Assembly (NCBI GenBank): GCA_005765155.1
Contig: VCCP01000007.1
Span: 1,691,501-1,755,500 of the forward strand
Source: Zelopaecilomyces penicillatus
Lineage: Eukaryota; Ascomycota; Sordariomycetes; Hypocreales; Pseudodiploosporaceae
Length of the DNA: 64,000 nt
Direction of reading: 5' to 3'
In this document: positions 55,555-64,000 of the stretch, piece by piece
Layout: each line of letters begins with the position of its first letter
Position numbering within the stretch: the first letter of the stretch is position 1
The notes under the pieces: generated by a model
Seen by the model: only the letters and a program-made list of their open reading frames with translations
Database searches by the model: none
What the model was told of the DNA's origin: nothing
Position numbers and translations under genes: made by a program

Positions 55555-57666
55555 CGATCGATTGCTGCGCTACGTTTTTCTGCCCTTAATTGCTGCTCCA
55601 GACCATCATGGCCGTGTGAAGGTTTTCTGGGGTATCTTCTCGAAGGGCGTTTGTTTGCTCTGCTGTTTCGTTTTCTGTCGAGGTAATCTCCGCGCTGCAG
55701 TACTATGGGGTTTCCTTTGGTAACGTTCTCCAGACAGATTCGTGTTGGGCGTGTGCGTTTGCAATGTCTTGACCTTTTTTTCGCCCTGGTTTTGCTAATC
55801 AAGCGTGGGTAGGTTGGCGCTGTCGAGTCTGTAGCGTCCGCAACGGGTCGTAGTACTTGGTGGACTTTGTTTAATACACAAAAAGGGGTGAAGTGATATC
55901 CCGCTGAAACAGTAAAAAGATAATCAAACTATGTGCATAGAAGAAAGTAAAGTTGGCAAAAGCTCAGACTCGCGACGATGCGCAAAACTCGGAAGCTGGG
56001 AGATAAGAGGGGTGGAAGAAGAAAGGGCCAGTTCAGGGTCCAGATCTGGAAATGATTCGAGGCCAGAAGAAGAGGCCTGACAAGACAGGGATTTGGTGGG
56101 CAGTAGCACAGGTTAAGAGAAGAAGAGGGGACCCTCGACGACAGGATTGTGTTGCTCTTCCTCCTCTGTCACGCATGACCCATGCAGCAGCGTTGTCGGC
56201 GTCGGCGTCCGTCGTTGTCCAGAGGCTTTCAAGGCTGAGCAACGTAACAGTAACCCGTAACCGTAGGCCGTTGCTAGATGCATGTGCGCAATCGTTGCAT
56301 CCGCCCACGAAATACCTACCTAGCTCGACATGGGCCTCGTCCGGCAAATCAGAATCGCCAGGCCCTATATGGTTCGTCCCGCCGTGGCTTTCGGCACGAC
56401 GACTCTGCCAGATTGCAGCAGGTGGTGTGCCCCCCCCCCCCAAAGGATTTGTTGACTAGCGACAAAAAAAAGGTTTGTTTTGGTGGTGCGTTGCCTCAGC
56501 AACACATAGCCAAGGATTTCGCTTGGTATGGCGGGGTTCATTCTGTGGCACTTGCCTTTTTTGCGTGGCGCCGGTTGACATGTCATGACTCTGGATAAAA
56601 AACACGATCATGGGAACAGTTGATATGCACCGTGTGATTCTCAAGCAGTTTATTATAACATGGACAGTTTGGATAGCAATAATGCCAGTGACAGCGCTAC
56701 TCTAGATACTGATGGCTTGGTGAAGAAGAGCTATGCGACGCGGGCGATGTTAGCCACGACCTGCTGTGCTCACCAACGCCGCCTTGACCCGTGCTCACCC
56801 GTCTTCACCATGCGCGACGACCCCTCTAGCCCCCCCCAGCACAACGGATACAACCTCGACGGATACTACGAACCATCGCAAATCCCCCTCCTTGCCAAGG
56901 CCCAAATAAACAGACTAGTGATAGTAAAATACTCCAGTCTTTCTCACTCCACATAGGTAGTAATAAGCACCTTAATATTACACACCTGGGTATCAATGTT
57001 CCCAAGGGGAAAAGAACGATACCCCACGCGTGAGATGCGCAGGTACACCATGCAGCATCGCGTGAACTCTACGTGAGCTACCTATGCATCAAGGGCCCCT
57101 TGCCACCTGCTGTGTTTGTCCAAGCAGCATTTCATGTCAGGGAATCCTTTCGTTACAGTAGTCGCAATTACAACGTGATATTTAGACCTCTACTAACCTA
57201 GTATGAGAGATGCCGTTTTGAGGTGAGGCCGCTTTAAAACAAAGGGAATGCCTGTTTGATACTTGCAAAGTATGCAACATTTGGAGGCACTCATCAGAAA
57301 GATACACTGACAGAGAAACATCTCACATACCGTGCTACATGAATGGAAGCCAGCAAGTTAAAAAATTACACAGACTATAGGATAACTAGCAAAGGAAATT
57401 GGCATTAACTAGTCTAGCATTATGTAGCTCTTGAAATCGCCATCAGCAAGCAGCGCCTGACAATAGATAGTGTAAATCAACGCTTATTCAGCTTCCATTC
57501 CATAGCTACATGAGCCCAGCCACACTACACAATTAATGAGCGTCACACTCCATCCAAATGTCTTCCATATGAAAAAAGAACAAATAAATAATCCAGATGA
57601 CGGGGCTACTACCGCACCCCGTAGACCGGGGGCGGAAAGAAGCAAGGGGTATCAAAATATAGCCGT
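55555..57666. other. Intergenic region upstream of the propeller-TM gene
   Basis: 5' flank of the propeller-TM gene and 3' flank of CSC1. The one notable item is the small coding-like frame at 56660-56956, listed separately. A TACCTACCTAG motif lies at about 56313. The 57000-57660 part is AT-rich. Confidence 0.45.
56660..56956 (+). CDS. Doubtful 98-codon frame with coding-like block
   Basis: An ATG frame of 98 codons. Its second half (from an internal ATG at 56810) reads MRDDPSSPPQHNGYNLDGYY with C-rich third positions, unlike the surrounding AT-rich DNA. It then breaks into ordinary sequence and a stop. I do not recognise a protein. It could be the first exon of a lost or truncated gene, or chance. 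Confidence 0.2.
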   Translation: MDSLDSNNASDSATLDTDGLVKKSYATRAMLATTCCAHQRRLDPCSPVFTMRDDPSSPPQHNGYNLDGYYEPSQIPLLAKAQINRLVIVKYSSLSHST

Positions 57667-60583
57667 CTAATAATAAATCTTCTCGTCCCAGATGGGAGGT
57701 CTGGCCGTCTCCGTATCCCAAGAAAGCTTGTTCTTATCGTCCATTGTACATCCCTCATCCGAGATAGGGATCACCTTGCTGGTCAATGTAACCTCCTGCT
57801 TGGACACACCGGCGGGATCCTGGGGGATCCACAGGATGGGGGTCTTGCTAGCGACGGAGGGTGGCAAGAAAGCCTCCGCTTCAGTCTGATCAGAATACTG
57901 CGTAGGAATGGGAATGTGTTCGTCGGTGTAGAAAAGCTTGCGCAGTGTGAAGTAATCGGCGTGCTTCCAAGGTTGAAGGAACTTAACAGCCATGTTGGGC
58001 TTCTTGGCGGTCTCGGCGCTATTCTTCTTCAGAGGTCCAGACTGACCATTGGTGCTATCGTTGGTGAGACTGGAAACAAGACCATCCTCACCGTTGACGG
58101 CATGTTGAGGAGTGGTGCCATCGACTTGAAGAGTGCGAGGAAGGCCATGCATAAGAGGATTGAGGGTCCTTGTAAGCGTAATGTGATAGAGGAGAGTAAA
58201 GATGAGGAAGACAACCATCAGAGCGACGGGCCCACCAGCCTTGGACACGGAGAACAGTCCAATCATGCAAATCTCTCCCAGATAGATACCAGCAAACAAC
58301 TGCTTCAATGCACGAGGGTAAATCAGACCGTGCGTGTCGACTTGAGTCTCCGAGACAAACAGAATATTGTATCGATACGCAAGATAGAAGAGACCCATAG
58401 CCAAAGTGGACCAGAACAACATGATGGGAGCAATCACCGCATAAGCAATGCCTGTGAGGGTATGTTAGCTCCTAAACTGGGATAACAACTCGCCAAGAGA
58501 GAGTTGTGGAACGATGTGACTTACTAATGACGGCAATCGTAGTGTAGACCGGTAGAAGGCTGCCCCATAGGATGGCACTGAGAGTTGTCCACTTCTTGTA
58601 CATGCCACGAGGTGTTCCAGTGAGGAACTTGTAAAACAACTTGAAAACAAAGAAACCAACGACTTGGGTGACAACGCCCACGGCAATGGTAAGACCCTGG
58701 ACGATGAAGTAGGCAATGTAAAAGTTGGACGATGTGGGGAGGGCCACAGAGAGAATCTGGAAGACTGAGTTGGGGTTCTGGGCGATCTGGATAATGGCAG
58801 TTGAGGCAGCGTCAGCCAGGGTTCGGATGAGGAACACTTGGATGAGCTGGAACCAAAAGTAGGCATTCTGAGTGAAGAGCTCAGCTTGCGAGAGAGTCAT
58901 GCAACCAGCCTTCTTAGCCAGAACTCGCATAATGACGGGAACGAGAGACATGAGGATAGACAAAGCAACGGATGGCAGCAAGCCGGAAACAACACCAAGA
59001 ATTGGCTGTAGTCACATTATTAGTAAACTGTACTAGGGATATGTGTACATGTTCGCATCGGTGATCAGATAATGACGTACCTTGGGGATCTTGTCGATCC
59101 AGCTCATGCCGGGGAGTTTCTTGAGAGTGTTGACTTGGGCGATCAAACCGACAATACCAACAGGAATGGCCCAGAAAATGATGAGGAGTGCAATGAAGAG
59201 ATAGACGGCATAACGGCGAAGGATGACTTGCCACCAGGGGATGTTGAGATTCTTCCAGACGATGTCGGTCGGCTTAACGCCAATGGCCTTGGGATCCATG
59301 TGAAGAGCCTGGTGGTGCGTGACGACCTGGTAGGCTGCCTGAGCATCGGACTGGGAGTGGAACTCGACAAAAACAGCCTGCAACTTGTCGTAGTTGCCGG
59401 CCCTCCATTCGGCTTGGGCATTATTAACCTGGGGCAAAAGTTTGTTGAGCTCGGCACGACCCCACTCAATTGTGTCGACCTTTTCACCAAAAAGACCCAG
59501 AGGACCAAGTCGATGGCTGGGACGCTCCTTGTTGGTAATCCAGCGGGCAGCAATATCTCCTGTTTCGGTATCGTGGGCAGTGGCAGCGGGACCTTCGGTT
59601 TGGGTTTCTCCAGACTTCTTAAGCGACTTGACACGGGCTTTGTTCACGGTCTTGAGCAGCTTGATCTCGGCCTTTTCGAGTTTCATGGCAACCTTGTCAC
59701 GCTCTTCGACCATCTCATCCAGCTTGGTAGCATCTCCGCAAATCCAGACATTCTTGACCGAGTTGTTGAACATGCCACGGATACGCCCCTCATCGAGATA
59801 CTCTTGGGGAACCGACGTGAAGAGAACAGTACGGGCCGAGATGCGCTGAGCATACTGGGGGTTGAGCAGATAGGCTTGGCGCAAGTTGATGTAAAAGATG
59901 CACTCGCGAGTGATCATGTACATGAGAAAGCCGTAAACGGCCCAGGCGACAAAGGCATGAGCAAAGAGAGAGTTCTTGTGCGTGTCGAGGTTGACATTGC
60001 TGTACGAGAGGATCTCGAGCTGCGACTGGTTGTTACCACCAGTGGCATTGACGGGAAACAGAATCGTAAAGGTAATGCCAGCGCTGACCAGGCAGACAAT
60101 GAAGCAGACGCGCAAGTAACGAATAAAGAGATAGGCGTCGAGACTTTGGTGTGTCAGTGCATGGGCGTCAGGGATCTTCCAAAATGCGCCAATCCAGTTG
60201 AACCAGCCGCTGGGCATGCTAGGAGTCCGCTCACTGTTACTGTTAGCATTTTTTTGTCCCATCTCAACAGCGCAAGAGATGAAGGGTCCTTACTCGTCAC
60301 GCAAGGAGCCCAAGTACGTCCTAGGCGCATAGAATCTTCTCTGAGATCTTCTTAAAAACAGGAAGATGAGGATATACACCAGCGATATAAGGAGAACAGG
60401 CACTAAAGTGCTGATCATGCCTGTGAAGTAGATGAATGATTAGTTCCCAAAACCATGGCAAAAATAAATCTCCATGATAGAAAACCCACCAGATATCGAC
60501 TGCGGTGGAGCACCACGAGCCTCGCCCTGGGTCGAGTTGTCCTCGGGCATGTTCTTCTTGATCCAGCTGATGAAGGCACCCAT
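57667..60583 (-). CDS. CSC1/OSCA (DUF221) stress-gated cation channel
   Basis: 879 residues from five exons: 60583-60490, 60420-60294, 60233-59081, 59005-58525 and 58451-57667; all junctions hold frame. The family (yeast Csc1, plant OSCA1, TMEM63) forms osmo- or mechanosensitive cation channels of the plasma membrane. The first helix is MISTLVPVLLISLVYILIFL, followed by RRFYAPRTYL, a family hallmark. The cytosolic domain carries RTVLFTSVP and AVFVEFHSQSDAQAAYQ, the RRM-like piece of the family. KPTDIVWKNLNIPWW starts the 7TM/DUF221 core. The C-terminal part ends with IPIPTQYSDQTEAEAFLPPSV, a usual fungal tail with an acidic patch. The first exon (31 codons) is soluble and short; the start at 60583 follows a purine-rich context. 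Confidence 0.93.
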
Positions 60584-63500
60584 CTTGGCGGGTGTTTAGT
60601 CGCAGCCGCGACCAGGGTCTCTCGAGGGTTGTAGTTTCTTCCGCCTTTGCAGATTTCGGGGTGAAGCAGCGACAACTTGGCCCCTGTGAAGCTCGGATAT
60701 CTGACCCAACAGGCGTATTGGGACAGAGGAGGACGGATGGGGTTGTCTATGTGAGAAAACGGACAGAGAGGAGGAGGAGGGGAGGGGGTGGAGGGCGAGG
60801 GCAGCGAGCACTAATGATATAAGATTAATGAAACCTCGATTGGCGCCAGCTGGTGCTGGGCAATTGGCAGCACTACACCGCAGTGCACGAGTTTAGTGCA
60901 GTCAGTGTGCTACTGCTGCACTACGTAGGAGCTAACAATACCAGGCACGATGATGGCAAGCGCGACGGCTCTCCTGGCGCGGATGCACACTCACACACTC
61001 ACACACACACCCCTTGGGTTTCCAAGTGGAACGCCACCAATCAGTCCATGTCTCAGACCGTCTAGACTCGAGCTTTGGAGCAAAAGTGGTGACGGAATGG
61101 ATGGACCCGGCTGCGGCGCCAGCTGGCCGATCTGGGCGCAGTGGACCAGAAGCCTTAAATTCTAATGGTGGGTTCGCTGGCTGGCCATAGCGCCACAGGT
61201 ACCTGTACTCTACGAGCCGTGCACTGCTGCCCCGGTGTCCAGGTATCTCTACTGGCTGCACCACACCGCAGTAATCACAGGCTCTCCCTGCCCTGGGCCG
61301 CCGCTGCAGCTGTCGGCGCGTGTGTGGCTTGAAGCTTCAATGTTTCCCCTCCAGCGCTGTCCCTCCTGTCGCGTTCGTCTCATTCATTCCATTCTACAGG
61401 GCATGTTTTGGCACCTGGGCGGCCCTCCAGCTGCGAACAGTTGCACGGATGGATTTCTTGTGGCCAGTCGCCTATTACGCGCCGTCTTTCATGAGACGCA
61501 ACGAGGATGCCTCAGGCTCTCTGCAGTAGGTAGCAGTAGCACAATTTTTCTCTTCCAGGTTGCAGCAAAACTTTTCCAGTCGACTCCTCCGCTGCTCATC
61601 TCCAAGGAGGCCAAAGAGGGGCGCTTCATTTCCCCTTGCCCACTTACCACCGTCGATGGCTATTGCCCGTCCGTTCGCTGGCTGTGTCAATGGGTGTCCC
61701 TCCCCCCCCTGTCGAGCTCTATTCAAGGGCCTGCATTTCAATGGTGTGTATCCCTGCACAGCTGTGCATTGTGGATGGACCCGTCTGGCCTCGCGTCACA
61801 CCTGACACCCACGCCGGCAGTGTACTCGCCCTCACTTGTCTCGTCTCGCTCTGTTGCTGGTTGTGCTGCGTGCAGGAAGACTTTCTTGTCCTCGGAGAAC
61901 CACCCTCTGTGCAGCCCATCATGCCAATACTGTATGCACACCGAAACTGCTTGGCGACGGACATGCTATTAGCTATTAGTGGCACCCAGCCATTCGGAGT
62001 AAGTAGTGCGGTTACAAAGGGTTGATGATCAGACTCACTTGGCAAGAGGACATCCACAATCTACAAGATATTGGGTCAAAGGGCGACTTACCATGAACGG
62101 CTTGCTGCCCGCTGCAAAGTCTCCTTGAACGACATGCGGTTGTGGCATTTGTCTGAGTGGTGATAATTTACGGTTAGAGTGTGCACGTCATAGTCTAATC
62201 GGCAGCCCAACCTCCAAAAAAAAAGAAGCAAGGCACAGCTAGATGGCCTTTGCTTGTGATGTCAGATAACGCTTCTCCCCACGTTGCCATCGTTCCAAAG
62301 CCAGAGGTAGGGACATTATCCGAGACAAGCAAACGCAAAAACCAATGACGATGCCAATGCCAATCACAAGCAACAACGAGGCATGTTGGGGCGTGCAAGC
62401 AAAGGGCGGGTGAGGATTTTGCCGGTCTTTGATGTCGCCCTTTGCGAATGATGAATGCGTGAGCTTTGCAACTTGGCTCAGCACATAGCGTTGCACAGTC
62501 CAGTACGATATTAGTGAGCATGCATGCATCCGCACAAACCTCCTGCTGCAACCCGCCTGGCACCAACCAGTGTCCCGATTTGGCTGCTTCCTTGCGATTC
62601 GGGACATCGAGTCTTTCATGTGTGCCGAGCCAGGCGGGTATGGATATTCATTCTTCTGCTCGTTCTGGTCAAGCACACAGTGTCATAGGGAACGTGCATC
62701 GCCGCACCCCAACCTCCGATCGTAAAACCAGACCGATGGATTAGAAGTCTGACGCTCTGCTAGACCGCTTGCCTTCATGCCGTGCTGATCCGATCTTCGC
62801 CAACTGCATCGACAGCAGAGCATGAGGAACAGCTGGGGATGTTTAGAGGAATGCGATGCAGATCAAGTCCAGCTTGTCTCTAGCACATAGTAGAAGCTCA
62901 CGGCATAGTAACCGGCGATCCTGCGTCATGCCGTCATGATCGATCCCCTCTTTCTCATCCCGTTCGTTGCCAGTCCCTTTCAAGCTTGGTGTGCTATGCC
63001 ATGCACGGGCGGCCGCAAACTCAAAGGGCAAGGGCATACTTTCGCTTGAACTCTGGTATTGATATCCCTCTCCAATTACTACATTCAGGTAAGTGACACT
63101 GCCATGGCAGTTCCCGCCCAGTCGGCTTTACCAGATAGCTGGGATCAAGTTTCCGCATAGCACTGCACACAGCCTCGTCGCAATTATGATGCCAATATGA
63201 GCTTCCGCTGTTGGTCTGGTTTTCAAGCAGCCTACTACGTACATCTTAACATCCTATAGCATTAACCAAACAAAAGTGGAGGTGCGTCGCTGGTCTGTGT
63301 GTCTGTGATTTGGGCTGCCACTCTACAGCTTGATGTCCGCATCATCCAAGCCTGGACTGGTCGATTTATGTAGGGACCCTGTATACGTGGGGTGCTGAAG
63401 AACCACGTCCAGCTGAAGCCACCATTGTTAGCCCTGGCGCTGGCTGATGGCTGTGTGGCAAGCTTGCTCTGGATATTACTGATGTTTGGTGTAGCCGGTT

Positions 63501-64000
63501 TAGGGGCTTTATAATACAACGATACCTGAATTGGAGGCCGACAAGATCGGAGCTGCAACTCCTAAAATGTGCTGATGATTGACAGTTTTGAGATGCAGCG
63601 ACCGTGACCTTGGAGGGGCTGCAATCGTTGTCGACATTTTGAGTGTTTCAATGTTTCTCGCACTGATCAAAATCTTGTGTTTTTGTGGCTTGCGTTGTAC
63701 GACACGATATATGACACAGAATAATACTGATCAATGGCAGCAAGGCAGTCGCCGGGTTGTGACTGGAACCGACTTATGTAAAAGCGCTTTTTACAGCGCC
63801 CCTAGTTGCATTGCCTCCTAACATCAAGCTCTGATTGAAGCGAAGCTCCTGCACAGTTGTATGCCAAGGTTGCTGATACGGCCTCTACGATGTACATGAA
63901 CTTGGAATAACCCCTAATTATGAGACGATGCAACTGAAAGCAATACTGTCTTTAGCATTGCCCTTGACATAATTGTGATGGGGGAAAGGCAAGCCATAAT
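60584..64000. other. Intergenic region at the window end, no supported gene
   Basis: 5' flank of CSC1 and beyond. A 12-bp palindrome ACAGGTACCTGT lies at 61195-61206, and CACACT/CACACA repeats at about 60986-61010. A 245-codon frame at 61235-61972 has no domain, no codon bias and no splice support. Nothing else is seen. Confidence 0.45.
61195..61206. repeat. 12-bp perfect palindrome ACAGGTACCTGT
   Basis: Perfect dyad about 610 bp before the CSC1 start codon. Confidence 0.75.

Noticed and set aside
59072..60355. 427-codon open frame on the + strand across CSC1
   Set aside because: It is antisense to a well-supported CSC1 exon. The frame stays open because of codon bias in the real gene and has no domain of its own.
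61235..61972. 245-codon frame near the right end
   Set aside because: Starts at a non-ATG codon and is rich in Cys, Ser, Pro and Trp, as expected from random GC-rich DNA. No motif.
1..64000. tRNA, rRNA or intact transposon
   Set aside because: I looked for T-loop-like (GTTCGA) and cloverleaf patterns, terminal repeats and transposase or reverse-transcriptase motifs and found none I could support by eye. tRNAscan-SE and RepeatMasker would be decisive.

Overview
The window is nuclear DNA of a filamentous ascomycete, most likely a Sordariomycete and possibly a member of the Hypocreales. The evidence is short spliceosomal introns (about 50-100 nt, GTAAGT-like donors, TGCTAAC-like branch points), monocistronic genes with long flanks, and typical Pezizomycotina families. 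The order is an inference from gene content and from recurring TACCTAGGTA-type motifs. I found no tRNA, rRNA, CRISPR array or intact transposon.

Layout. 0.9-2.5 kb: ada2 (SAGA adaptor). 3.2-3.7 kb: a small rhodanese/Cdc25-like phosphatase. 4.0-7.5 kb: four consecutive, evenly spaced genes on the + strand for small single-pass membrane proteins that I do not recognise. 9.0-10.6 kb (-): a conserved-looking protein of unknown function. 12.7-13.7 kb (-): an HD-domain 5'-nucleotidase. 15.6-18.2 kb (-): a PHO84-type phosphate/H+ symporter with an unusual tail. 18.2-23.8 kb: no convincing gene. 23.8-25.5 kb (-): MET2 homoserine O-acetyltransferase, divergent from tho2 (26.4-33.9 kb, +). 36.2-38.2 kb: a DUF300/TMEM184-type membrane protein. 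40.1-41.6 kb (-): a WSC-domain surface protein. 41.6-50.4 kb: an 8.8-kb stretch with no supported gene. 50.4-51.5 kb: a bacterial-type PI-PLC X protein. 52.2-55.6 kb (-): a beta-propeller (kelch-like) transmembrane protein. 57.7-60.6 kb (-): a CSC1/OSCA (DUF221) channel. 60.6-64 kb: no supported gene.

Exon structures were joined by hand from splice signals and checked for an unbroken reading frame, so exon sums are multiples of three. Fungal starts were taken only at ATG; for ada2, MET2 and tho2 this moved the start away from a non-ATG in-frame codon. Most genes are housekeeping (chromatin, mRNA export, methionine, phosphate, nucleotide clean-up). Several in the right half are surface, stress-sensing or membrane proteins (WSC, propeller-TM, CSC1, DUF300, PI-PLC).

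The best candidate for something undescribed is the 4.0-7.5 kb block. It has four genes with 460-488 bp spacing. One encodes a CxxC-rich head, a membrane helix and a His-rich tail. Another has five 17-residue ectodomain repeats. Traces of shared flanking DNA suggest tandem duplication followed by fast protein divergence.
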